This document shows, in pieces, positions 24,960 to 36,986 of a DNA stretch of 64,000 nt. The first letter of the stretch is position 1; the number at the start of each line of letters is the position of its first letter. Position numbers and translations under genes: made by a program. The notes under the pieces were generated by a model that had not been told where the DNA came from, searched no databases, and was given only the letters and a program-made list of their open reading frames with translations. Source of the DNA: Cristatella mucedo (lineage: Eukaryota; Bryozoa; Phylactolaemata; Cristatellidae); contig WPIO01000082.1 of the NCBI GenBank assembly GCA_009760855.2, positions 62,001-126,000 of the forward strand, given 5' to 3'.

Positions 24960-25589
24960 ACGGCATGCTTAGCTCGCGGACATCCTGGTCTCGAATGAAA
25001 AGTCGTTCTGTCGGATCACGAGGATCGCCGAACTTTTTCAGTTTGTTTCGTGAGTCCGTTCAATCACACACATTGACTCCAGCCCAGGTGTGCTAAGGTC
25101 GTGTTTTCATCATACGATATTGATGTCCAGCGCTGGAACCGAGCCATAGCGATCGCCACCGTCGGTTGATTTCCGAGGGACAGGCTACATGCCCACTAGG
25201 GGCTTGCCGGCTGATAAGCTGGGCTGGGCATGCTTATCGTAATTATGTTTGCTCGCAGCAGTCTGCAGCCGCCGAGGTGAGCTGCCGCCGCGGCCAGCCA
25301 CCGCCATTGCTGGGACTCGGTCGCCAGTCTCGAGGTCGCGTTCGAGCTGATTCTGTCAGAAAGCGACTGCAGTCAAGGTCATCCCGTATGTGATGGCCAG
25401 ATAATAGTTCATGCAATAATCTCAATCATACTTAATAATACATCTGGCTGCCGCTAAGCCTCGGCTTATTTCGGCTATTTCGCAATCGGCTTTTGGTTAT
25501 AATCCAACGGTCTGGCTCATAGTTTTTAATCAAGATTGAGCCGTCAAGCTCACAGTTTGAGCAATCGCAGGTCGTTGCAGCATGCCTGT
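24960..25589. repeat. Segmental duplication block R (copy 1)
   Basis: Aligns with 49350..49958, from CGGACATCCTG through a tract near 25160..25420 to GTTGCAGCATGCCTGT. No shared coding frame. Its right end is the right edge of the Rac-2 unit. Confidence 0.8.
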
Positions 25590-26189
25590 CGAGGTGCCAG
25601 CTGGTAAGGAAAACTGCACTCATTTTGGTGCGCACGCTTTTGTGCGGTGCGTTTTACAAAGAGCGTACGGTGATATTAACGAACCTGATGCTGATGTCAG
25701 GCAGCAGTGGACGCACGTGGTCACGACGAGCTTAGTGCACCCAGCGGAAACTGTAGTGTGTAACGTGAGCGAACGTAAGCCATGTCGTAGCCATGCGGCA
25801 TTCTTCAAGCAAATAATTTTTCTCGAGCGTGTTCTAAGCCCCAACGAGCGCCTGTGAGATTAGCTGTTATTATTGCTCTTTTTCAGTTCGCGAGAACAAA
25901 AGTAAAACTGGTTGATGATAAGCAGGCGGATCAAGAACCAAACGAAGCTATGAAAACCATGTAAATCATCCACAAATAAATGCAAGGTTCTCTACAAATT
26001 GAACTGTAAAGACCAATGCAAATCGTACGTGCTTCAGTACCAAAAGAGCCAGGCATGTTGTGAAACGTCGACCAGTAGCCGTTACTAAGGTCCAATTCAA
26101 ATTCGAAGGATCCGACCCCGCCGGGCTGTATACACGCCGACGTGAATACAAGCCCCTTCATCGTCCTTGCCCAGTTGTTCTACACTTTA
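25590..26189. other. No feature recognised
   Basis: Non-duplicated sequence between block R and an old LINE-B. Overlapping short frames on both strands (for example 25582..25857) show no domain. Confidence 0.4.
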
Positions 26190-28497
26190 TTAAATTCTTC
26201 CTACTAAATGTCCACTCGCTAAAACCCAAGGGGTTACTAACCCGCGATTAGGTGGTCCAGGAGAAGGTAGATGCATTTCAGCTTACCGAAACCTGAATGA
26301 CGCCTTGTTCCACTAGCTGTTTTTCGGAGACCACTCTACCCGGGTTCTCATTCTATCAGTACGTGCGTTCTGACAAGGTTGGTGGCCGGGTTGCAATTGT
26401 CTTTCGCGAATCTTTTGGTTATCTATGATAATCTTTACAAGCATGCTCCAGTTCATTCTATCCGTGTTCAAAGTCGTGGAGATTCCTGTCAATTTACAAA
26501 AAAACTCCCGAGTATGCGCTGGGTTAAGCGCAAGCTTAAACGTCGTTTCGAAAAATCGGGGTCTGATCCAGATCTAGTCAATTTCAACGACTTTCTTCGA
26601 GTTTACACCCGAAATATTGAAAAGGCCAGGGCTTTTTTTTCATCCGAAAGCTGAATTCCTGCCAGTCGAACCCTAAACAAATTTATATGACAGTAAACCA
26701 TTTACTGGCCAATACTGAGAGGTCTCACTCCAAATGTTAAGGACTCAGCCGGAAAGTGTTCAACCTTCCTTCCTGAAGAAATTGTGCACATTCGTGCCTC
26801 TATTAAGCCCCCTCCGACTAAAGCAATCGCGGGTCCACAACCTGTGACCTTCCTAACAAAGTTCTCCGAGGTTTCTCCATACGATGTGGCTACCTTAATA
26901 AGGTCAAGCAAAAAGAGCTCGCCTCCTGACGACCCTATACCTTCATCTCTGTGATCATCACTAGCAAACCAACTTAGCCCTGCCATAACCAAGATCTTTA
27001 ATGCTTCTCTGGGAAAAGGGGTTATCCTTAAGACCTTCAAATCGGCGATCGTTAGATCCATTCCTAAAAGCCTGGATTAGACACAGAGATCCTCGCAAAC
27101 TATCGCCCAGTTTCATTTCTTCATTTCTTATCAAAGATTCTTGACAAAATTGTTGCGTAGCACCTGGTTAGACATATTGAAAATAATGACATGCCAGAAA
27201 CATTTCAATCAGGGTTCAAGAGGCAGCACTCTACTGAAAATGCTCTACTCCGTGTAAACAAAGATCTTCTACGTGGCAACGACGACGGGAATGTCACTAA
27301 CCTAGCTTTTTTCTAGATCTGTCTGCTGCTCTTTGACACCATGGATCACGATGTTCTGCTTGAACGATTGAGAACGACGATCGGTCTGGCGGACGAAGCA
27401 CTGGCGTGGTTTAAATAGTACTTGTCTGATCTTGTTCAATCCATGTCGTGTGGGGATTAGGTCTCACACACGAGAAAGTTTACCTGTGGAGTTCCTCAAG
27501 GGTCTGTACTTGGTCTCTTACTGTTCTCCATTTGTACACAACCTCTGGGAAAAGTGATTAAGGCCAGTGGAATAGGATTTCACTTTGATGCTAACGATAC
27601 TCAAATTTAATTTTTATTCAAACCGTCGGAATGTGCTGCAGCAACTGAAAAATTGAATGCTTGCCTTGCCGATATTTGATCATGGATGGTGGAAAACTTT
27701 CTCAAATTAAATGACGATAAAACCGAACTACTGCTCATAGGACACCCTAAGCGTGTGGCTAGATTAAAGGGCTTTGCTCTTCTAATGGGTGATGTTGTTG
27801 TGGAACCATCACCACGTAGTCGAATATAAGGTGTCGTTTTTGACAACCGCCTCATGTTTAAATGCTTCATTCCGACCACAGCTTCTGCAGCCTGCCATCA
27901 CGTGGGATCCCTATCGACAATTACGAGCTATCTTCCACAGCTGCTTGTAAACAATTTACCTAGCTCCTTAGTTCTGTCTCGTTTTGATTATTGCAATTAC
28001 CTATTGACTGGGCTACCAAAAAAGCGATTAGGCCACTGCAGCTGACTACAAATATGGCTGCGAGGCTAGTCCTAAAGTCCCAGAAGTTTGAGCTCGTGTC
28101 TCCTTTCCTAAAAGAGCTAAGATAGATGCCGGTTGACCAACGGATTCAGACAAAGGTTCTTACGCTGACCCACGAGGCCCGCCACGGCTTGGCTCCTTCG
28201 TACCTAGCTGAACTGCTGCATCAGTTTCAGCCTGTTCGTCCAGTCGGGTTCTTTGTGGACAATAAATTAGCCGTCCCATTCCTCCGCTTAAAGAGCGTTG
28301 GCGACAAAAGCTTTAGCTCTGCCGGTCCAAGACTGTGGAACTCGCTTCCACAATTCTTGCTCAATGACAGCTACATTCCTACTGCCGACTACGGCTCATC
28401 CATTTCAACGGTCCTTAACTGCTATTTTCATGCTACTCACTACCTCAACTGCTCTTCTGCCTCTACTATGCTTCCCAATTTCTCTTCGTTGAGTGAG
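26190..28497 (+). mobile_element. Old LINE-B copy with endonuclease remnant
   Basis: Starts with an endonuclease N-terminus (LLNVHSLKPKGLLTRD, then QLTETWMT-like). Most of the endonuclease is deleted. It resumes at HAPVHSIRVQSRGDS (26440), then a frameshifted linker, RT start, ADDT-like core near 27590 (mutated), thumb and C-terminal region to 28497. At the codon that is TAG in the two young copies, this one has CAG (27231 region). It is cut off before its 3'UTR exactly where block P' starts, so the duplication breakpoint fell inside it. Confidence 0.87.
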
Positions 28498-28498
28498 A

Positions 28499-31400
28499 GA
28501 TGCGAGCCCTCTCCTTAGTGGGTTCGACTAGGGCACTGAGTAAGGCCCGGCTCCTGGTCCACCCAAGCTTAGGTTAGAATGGAGACTTGTGCAGTCGATG
28601 GGGTTAGGAGATTGACCGACTAACGTGCTTCCCGTAGTGGGCTTGACTAGGACACCGGGTGTAGACCCGCTAAAGTTAGAATGGAGCCTGGTGCAGACGA
28701 TACGGTCAGGATGTGCACCGATTGATGTGCTTAAGCGGAAATCGAAGCTACGCGAGGTCAGGATGATAGATTAGAGAGAATATAACGGGACGACTGACAG
28801 AGCTCGGGCGGAAGCTTCCGTATTCGATGCGAAACTGCGCTTCGAGAGCACGAGAGTCGAACCTACAGCGACGAACAGCTAATCGCAACTTGGACTTCGC
28901 AATTGAGTTATGCCGGTTACTCAGTTAGGTATTCGTCTCACGGAGTGCTGTACCGGTCCGCCTTCTGGGTCGGAACCATGGCAAACGATGCTCACGGGGC
29001 AGTCTATTATACACGGGCTTCGGGAGTTCGTACAGTTAACTCCGTTGGTCCTGTGCGCGCCGGATAAAGTGCTTGCGCCAGCGCTTAACCGCTACTAACT
29101 GGCCCAAAATAAACTGTCGCTTTCGGCACCCAGTTGCGGCCGCTTGAGTTTTAAACCACACTGCAGCACTGCCTCGTGCAGCTCACTGACGGAGAACCGA
29201 AGGACGTGCGCCTCCACCCGGTTTCAATTATTTACAATTTGCTTGCAGTGGGTGCACTGAGATTTGTGATGCATACAGTGAGCTTATAAAGACACCTAGT
29301 TAAAACAGAGTGCAGAAAAGACGCTATAACACGACACAAGAACACGCTTACAATAATCACGCTTTTCATAGTTTCAACGCTGTTTAAGCTTGACATTTCC
29401 TTCTAGTATTTAGGTAATAGCATGCTGCGTAGTGCAGTGAATGTCCTCGCGAGTAGAGTAAGATTCATCGAGCCGAAACCCGCCACTCCCATAATGTACG
29501 ATCTTCTACGCTTTAATGGACGCTTAATGTTTACGGAGCCTGATATTAACAAACTCTTGTGACCGCTGGAAATGTTACATCACCGAGGGGTCTTCAAGTC
29601 TAAGATATGAGCAGCGTCATGCGGCCTCAACTTTGAATGGAAAATGGTACGGAATGGTGGAGACACATACTACTTAAGGCCTTTCGAAGTACGTGCGCCG
29701 TCCCGGATGCTGCTCACGGCTCCGGTAATCGAAGCGGACTAGAAACCGATACACGCGGATGTGCTACGTCAGCAATAGGAACAACTATCCGATAGCAGAT
29801 GCAAAGCATGACTATATTTTGCGCAACAATACGTACACAGAACAGCCGTAAGACCAATGAATTGAACACAGCCACGAATTCTATAGCGGCACGATCGTGC
29901 AAGGACCGTCCGATGTCACTATTGTCTGCGCCAACGGCCGCTACATCTTATAGCCAGGTCAGCACATAGCTGCGAGTCTGTCTATTGAAAGAGGCTGGAA
30001 ATTTGGCTTACGGCATCAAATGCTAAAATGAAGTGACAGTTTCTACCGCGCCTTTCTGGTATTTTATGCAATAACTGAGAAGTTCGCTCTCCCGTAAAGT
30101 TTTGAATTATTATTTTCAAATAAGCATATAGAGTAAAAACACCCTGAATAAAGCAGAGCAAGCTCTTGTACCATTAAGCATGCGTATTTACAATACGGGG
30201 TCAGTCTAATGCGAGCTACAAAAAATAATGAAATTCGTGCCTGATTCGATAACGGTACCCACGCCCGTCCCTTGAATTGGACCATGCTGTCTATGCGTTC
30301 CTTAACTCACTCCTTGCAGGTCATCCTGCAAGGTCAATAACAGATCTAAAGTTCCGCTCGAACATCTTTCCATCCAGGTATTCTTATGAATATCGTTAAT
30401 GTGGTCACCGTGTCAAAAATTCTTGCAGTAACTTGCACACGATGAAGATAAACTCTCATTCCGGTTTCAGCGACTGTAACACTTCCTTCTGATCACTAAT
30501 CTTCCTCGATCTACGATTGTATGCCTACGCCTCTAACAAGCCAAAAATCACTTGGTTTTCAAGGAGTCGGGAATTCCTGAAAAAAATAGTAATGCTTTTG
30601 TAAGTAAATCACAAAGAACTTACAGATGGATTGGATCAAAGCTGTGAAGTACAGGTGGGCTTCCTGCGTCCTCTTAAATGTCTAAGACGTCACGATTTTA
30701 CTCGCATGCGAGTTTGTTGCTGTTGAGCCTTGTATAGCTCCCACCTCGCAGTGGGCGAGTTCGGTGTCGTTATCAGTGCATATTTTATCACTCTCTAAAT
30801 AACTCTGTTAAGTTAGTATACATTTAAACTGCCAAGAAAAAGATTTAGTTATCTTAGCAGGAAAAGAAAAAATATTAATATGTTCGTGCGCCGGAAGAAA
30901 TTTATAGCTTTAACAGAAGACAAGCTATTTGTAGCCTATATTTCATGCAATGAAATATAAGTGGATATACATACACGCTGTGGCTCTACAGAAGGTCGAT
31001 TGCATTTGATAGCAAAACATGACAGATGCAAAACAAATGCACAAGTCTTCATCAAGAAACGGGATTGCGTTGTATGCTTGAAATTTACTTACACTTCAAG
31101 GTCTTCATGAGCTAAGGAACAACTACGTTCGTGCGATTGGACGTTTTCAGCTAAATTCATGACCGAACTTGTTCTTGAAGTGGAACCCTCAGTCTAGAAA
31201 AGTCTAAAGATGCGACTAGAAAGTAGGCAGCGGTGCTTGGAACTATTGCTTGACCTTTGACTAGGCGAGAAGACAGCAAAATTCAGCCTCCGAAAGCAAC
31301 AAACTAGACAATACTCCGACCCTTACTGCTTTCATCTGCCTCCCAGGCCGCCTTTCTCTCTCGCACTTTCTGTCTTTTCGCATAAGCAGACGCATTGTTG

Positions 31401-31632
31401 ACGCCTTTTTGCAACTGTATTCTGCAGTTTCCTCTATTAGGAAGCCAACCTACACCCTCCTCGTGAGAGAGTTCCTTATCTCCAAAAAACTGCTGACTAT
31501 TATTTATCAATGTGAAAAACGTTACGTAAACGTCTCGGAAAGGCCTGCCTACAGGAGGCTGCAATTTCTTCGCTACGAGCACGGTCCCCATAGCAAGCCG
31601 CCTAGTCCGCTGCGGGCACAGTATATGGACTT
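28499..31632. repeat. Segmental duplication block P' (copy 2)
   Basis: Counterpart of 6678..9530, including the two-unit tandem repeat at 28515..28735. An extra segment near 29370..29650 is absent from the first copy. No gene is recognised. It ends at TATGGACTTA, where a LINE-B is inserted relative to the first copy. Confidence 0.8.
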
Positions 31633-34306
31633 ATGTAATGTAATGTATCTCCGTCAGTAACTCCACAAAGTCAAAAAGACCAGGTGGGTGTTACGCAGGA
31701 GAGTTTTTATAGCGCACTCACAGCCTAAGCGGCTTTCGGTACGCATTCGGTAGCCAACAGACTTCGTCTAACGCAACAAAGAGAAAGTGGGAAGCATAGC
31801 AGAGTTAGAATAGCAGTTGAGGTAGTGAGTAGCATAGAAGTAGCAGTTCAGGACCGCTGAAAAAGATGTGCCATAGTCGGCAGTTGGAGAGTAGATGCTG
31901 TTGCGTAAGAATTGTGGAAGCGAGTTCCACAGTTTAGGACCTGCAGAGCTAAAGCTTCTGTCGCCAACTGTCTTTAAGCGGAGGAATGGGACAGCTAATT
32001 TATTGTCCACACAGGACCTGAGGGCGCGAACAGGTTGAAACTGATGCAGCAGTTCAGCTAGGTATGAAGGAGCCAAGCCGTGGCGGGCCTTGTGGGTCAG
32101 CGTAAGAACTTTGCTCTGTATCCTTTGCTCAACCGGCAACCATCCTAGCTCTTTCAGCAAAGGTGAAACGTGCTCAAACCGCTGGGACTTGAAGACCAGC
32201 CTTGCAGCCATATTCATATTCCGCTGTAGTGGCATAATAGCTTTCTTTGGTAGCCCAGCCAAGAGGGAATTACAATAATCAAGCCGAGACAGAACTAAAG
32301 AGCTAGTTAAATTGTTTACAAGCCACTGTTGGAGACAGCTTCTAATCTTGGATAGGGATCGGATGTGGTGGCTAGCTGTAGAGGCAGTCTTCTGAATGAA
32401 GCTTTTGAAATTGAGGCAGCTGTCGAACACGACACCTAGATTACGAGCACGTGGTGAAGGTCGCACAATAGCATCACCTATTAGAACAGCAAAGCCTTTT
32501 AATCCAGCCACACGCTTAGGGTGTCCTATGAGAAGCAGTTCGGTTTTATCGTCATTTAATTTCAGGAAGTTTTCCGACATCCAGGATCGAATATCGGCAA
32601 GGCAAGCATTCAGTTTCTCAGTTGCTGCAGCAGATTCCGACGGTTTAAATGACAAATACAACTGAGTATCGTCAGCATAGAAGTGATATCCTATTCCATG
32701 GGCCTTAATCACTTTTCCCAGAGGTTGTGTATAAATAGAGAACCGCAAGGGACCAAGTACAGACCCTTGAGAGACTCCACAGGTGACCCTTCTCGTGTCT
32801 GAGACCTGACCCCCACACGACACGGATTGAACACGATCAGACAAGTACGATTTAAACCACGCCAGTGCTTCGTCTGCCAGACCAATCGTTGTTCTCAATC
32901 GTTCAAGATGAACTTCGTGATCAATGGTGTCGAAGGCAGCAGACAGATCTAGCAGAGCTAGGGCAGTGACATTCCCGTCGTCGTTGCCACGTAGAATGTC
33001 ATTGTTAACACGGAGGAGAGCAGTTTCAGTAGAGTGCTACCTCTTGAAACCTAATTGAAATGTTTCTGACATTCCATTATTTTCAATATGTTCAACTAGC
33101 TGCTTAGCAACAATTTTTTCAAGAATCTTTGATAAGAACGGAAGAAGGGAAACTGGACGATAGTTTGCTAGGACCTCTGTGTCTAATCCAGGCTTTTTAA
33201 GAATAGGTCTAACGAATGCCGATTTGAAGGACTTGGGGACGACCCCTTTTCCCAAAGAGGCATTAAAAATCTTGGTTATGGCAGGGCTAAGTTGGTCTGC
33301 AAGTGAAGACAACAGAGATGAAGGTATAGGGTCTTCAGGAGACGAGCTTTTTTTGCTAGACCTTATTAAGGCAGCCACATCACAGGCAGAAACATCAGAG
33401 AACCTCTTAAGAAAGGTCACAGGTTGAGGAACGGTGATTGCTTTGGTCGGAGGGGGCTTAATGGAGGCACGAATGTGCACAATTTTTTCAGTAAAGAAGG
33501 CTGAAAACTTTTTGGCTGAGCCCTTAATATCTGGGGAGTCAGACCTCACAGCATTGACCAGTAAATGGTTTACTGTCTTATAAATCTGTTTAGTGTCTGA
33601 CTGGCAGGAATTCAGTCTTCTAATGAAAAAAGAAGCCCTGGCTTTTTTAAGTTTTCGGGTGTAAACTTGAAGGAAGTCTTTAAAATTGACTAGGTCTGCC
33701 TCAGACCCCGATTTCTTGAAATGACGTTCCAGCCTGCGCTTAACACGGCGCATCTTAACGAGTTTTTTTGTAAATTGAAAGGAATCTCGACGACTTTGAA
33801 CACGGATAGAGCGAACGGGAGCGTGCTTGTCAAGAGCACTCCTGAGTGTCATGTTCATCGCATCAGTGAGGGTATCGAGGCTGCCGGTCAAGTCTGAATG
33901 CAGATCAAGAAGGTCTGCATCACAAACAGATTTCAAAAACTTGTCCATGTCAATGCTTTGTAAGTTACGTCGTTTGGCAAATTCGACATTGCCCTGCACG
34001 TACGAGGGAGCAGGAACAGTAAACGAGACCGAACAATGATCTGAGAGGGTCAGTGGGCACACCACAAAGTCAGTGGGGAGGACATCCTTAGTGATCACGA
34101 GATCTAGAATGTGGCCACCGACGTGGGTGCTATGATTAACGTGTTGGGCCAAACCAAAATTCTCCAGACAGTCAAGAAATGAGCGGACCTGGCTGTTGCT
34201 AGGGTTGTCAGCGTGAATATTGAAGTCTCCTACAATCAGTAGCGGCCTGTCACACACAAATATTTTAGCGAGGAACTCTGACAACTCCTCTATAAACAAG
34301 TTTAGA
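31633..34306 (-). mobile_element. LINE-B copy, longest in window: endonuclease (partial) + RT
   Basis: One reading frame from 34299 down to 31768, broken by one TAG at 33037..33039. N-terminal part: endonuclease from about its middle, with LLIVGDFNIHADN (GDFN) and TLSDHCSVSF (SDH catalytic motif), then a linker. After the stop: RT with [38 protein letters not shown] (near 32680), KTELLLIG, thumb, C-terminal region. A second stop (GAG to TAG) cuts the last ~25 codons. Tail ATGTAATGTAATG at 31635. The first copy of the unit shows the empty site between 9530 and 9540. It resembles CR1/L2-type single-ORF LINEs. Confidence 0.94.
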
Positions 34307-34311
34307 CAGCC

Positions 34312-35945
34312 AGACTATGGGCGTAGCGCCCATACCAGGACCTAGTATTAGCCGAGAAAAGAGCTCCCGAAGCACGCCGCCCGCCGGCCACCAACTACGA
34401 GCACGAAAGCGCCCGGTCGCTTGCCCGTGCAGCCATCGCGGCGATCGGCCTACGCCGTCCAACGCGACACTTCTCTGGCCGAGGCAGGTCAGCTGAAACG
34501 CGGGGCCGACAGACAAAACTGTTCAAACCGCTGCGTGCCATCGAGCCAGCTACGGCGCCGAAAGCTTGAGCGAGTGGCATACGCGCAGTCGCCGCTCTTT
34601 GGGGGCAGGTGTAGGTATAGTGCTACGAACTACAGCTATACTTTTTCGACGCTTTCAGGCGCTGCAGCGTGTCGCCGCTGCTCTTTTGCGTAATTTGGCT
34701 CCCGTGCGATTTCCCATTTGCTTCTTGAGTTAAGCTTTGCTTTGCTTAAACCGCATTTGCCGTCGCCGTTAGTTGCCGGGAAACAGGCGGCTGGAGCCGT
34801 AATGGCTTACTAGGTAAGGCGGTTGCTTTTCACGACCTCGGCCCCTAGGTTGTGGGTTTAAATCCTGTAGTTCGCGATCCTTTATTGCCGCTGCAAGCGG
34901 TGGTGATAGCCGTTAAGGCTCTTTTGTCGCTATAAATTGGAGGCCGTTAAATCAGCTTGTATTTATTTAGAGGTTGCAGTAAGCCGGCGAGAGAATCCAC
35001 AGAACGAGGATCGGAATCAGTTTGCTTCTGTCGGAGGCGGGTTAAAAATCCGGATCTGAAGCTTCCGAAAGCGAAGATCAGCCATCTAGCGATTTGGGAA
35101 TTAGAGAAACCCAAGTCCATTCTCATTCAAAAATTTAGCCTTCATTTGAGTATACTTTTTTGGGTTCCATAATAGCCCGCACCCCCGTCTTACCTGGGCC
35201 TAGCGGACCTTGTAATATATGTATTGCACAATGTCTTCGATCCCTCGCACCGATTGTAGCGATTCTCGACAGCTTGAAAATAAGATAGAGCAAACTGGTT
35301 GAATGAGAAAGGTAAACTGGTATGTGACTACCTAACTACTTTATACTCCAAATATATATTTTATGTTCGGGCCCCTGGTCCAATAGTATCGCTCAGTCAA
35401 TAAAACTCAAAATGCAGACCACGCTGAGCGACCCACAGGTGTTCGCGGCAACCTTTATCACCTCCTTATCTCGCTTCGGCTAAACGACAACGCTTGCACG
35501 TCCCCAGAGTCTCGGGTTGCACACGCTCGGCATGCAAGTTTACACAGGCTTGGGTGAGGGCCAGGCAGAAGTGCATGCAATGTGTGCACAAGATCGAGGC
35601 CGTGAATGCACATCAAGGCATAGCATATAGCACCACCGATAGCACAGATACCCGTTTATTATCAAACAACACATTGCAACAGTTAGGAAACTGGACAACT
35701 CGGTGAACAAGTCATCAAGCTGCCCAGCGACCAAAGCTTAAGCCAGCCATCGAGCCTCATCCACGACATATGCTGGCGATATATCAGCAGGCGAAGTTCA
35801 TCAACTCGAATGTGGCAGACCTGATAGTGGTTTTGTGACAGCCTAGAGTCGGCGGCAGATAAAGCAGCGGTCAACTCTGCTACTGGTCTCGGTTTGGCCG
35901 CTCCACTTCCGAGTAAAAGGTTCCTCGGCCTCGCTCACACTTTTT
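34312..35945. repeat. Block D3 (diverged relative of U)
   Basis: Counterpart of D2 with a SINE-B insertion (34797..34970). Contains the A/T-CCAAT core at 35347 and the distal segment to 35945. Lies downstream of Rac-3, in the same orientation as U3 upstream of it. Confidence 0.75.
34797..34970 (+). mobile_element. SINE-B insertion in D3
   Basis: The tRNA-like head has an A box (GGCTTACTAGGTAAGG) and a B-box-like GTGGGTTTAAATCC, then the SINE-B body (CTGCAAGCGGTGGTGATAG, GCTCTTTTGTCGCTATA) and an ATTTATTTAG end. D2 has an uninterrupted sequence at the same place (10090..10105), so the insertion followed the D2/D3 duplication. Confidence 0.85.
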
Positions 35946-36980
35946 ACCTAGCCGGTTAGAACGATCAAGGCGATTCCCAACGGACTGACGGAGCATATCT
36001 AGTTTACTGTGACCAGCACGTGAAACGTGTGTTCATGAAACTGAGGTGCGTTGTATACGTCGAGCCTGTGCCGCCATGCTCCAGCTCAAAGTGCTTTTAA
36101 CATCGGTCAGTCGAACGAGGAGTGCATGTCGAAGAACTAGCTCTTAACCGTCATGAGGTTGCGAGATTCACATATGAGTTTGGATTCGAAAGAAAGCAGA
36201 CACTGTAGACTGAATGACATCCCCATTTGATCAAATGAACAGAATTTGGTAAAAATTGAGGAGGACAGCTTACAGGTGTGGAAGAATATTGAATCGAGTG
36301 TCTCACCCTTGTCGATAGTAGGGCCACGAACGCGTGGTACAAGAAACAATGAGCCAGCTATATCACAAAATCCGGCACTTAAGGCATCGGTTCAGTCTCC
36401 AAAATAAATGATAAATCAGCCATAACGAGAAAAGATCGATTTCTTGATCTCAGAATTGAAATGTAATCACAAATATGTCAGATAAGAAAGCATTTGGTAC
36501 CTAGAGGGCATTACATTACAGCTCTCATAAACAGTTTGTAGTAGGAACGACTGGAAACAAGAGATTAAAAAAACAGCTTCAAGGGAACTTCAAACGGTTT
36601 TTAATTGAGGGGGATAGTATGGAAATGACGACTCCTCCGCTAGTTTTACACGATGGAATGGTATGAAAGAACGAGAAACCTGCTGAGGTTTCTTCGCTTA
36701 GGTTAGGACAGTCCGTGAATGCCAGATCTTGGTCAAAAGATAATAGAGTTTTCGTCAATAACCACATCGTGTATTATCAGGGATTTATTCCTCACTGAGC
36801 GAGCATTATAAAGACAACCTTTGAGATGGGCCGCCGGGGTTATAGTGGGTTCGGTGACCACAAAGTGAGCAAGGCTGCTGTCCAGAATATTATTGCCACC
36901 ACTTTGTCCAAGGCCTCGCGACTTTTGTAAAAAGAATGACGTCAGGGTCAGCAGTGGGGAGAGCTCGGTGCCGTACGCAC
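35946..36980 (-). mobile_element. Old LINE-A endonuclease-domain fragment downstream of Rac-3
   Basis: Same decayed fragment as 11058..12060. The minus frame shows HLKGCLYNARSVRNKSLIIHD, a recognisable LINE endonuclease start, then stops, then the HLIKWGCHS and ESRNL remnants. It abuts the Rac-3 stop codon and may supply the Rac 3'UTR. Confidence 0.72.
36784..36789 (-). terminator. Possible poly(A) signal for Rac-3
   Basis: AATAAA on the minus strand about 200 bases after the Rac-3 stop, within the RNKS codons of the LINE remnant, matching 11878..11883. Confidence 0.3.
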
Positions 36981-36986
36981 AAAGTC

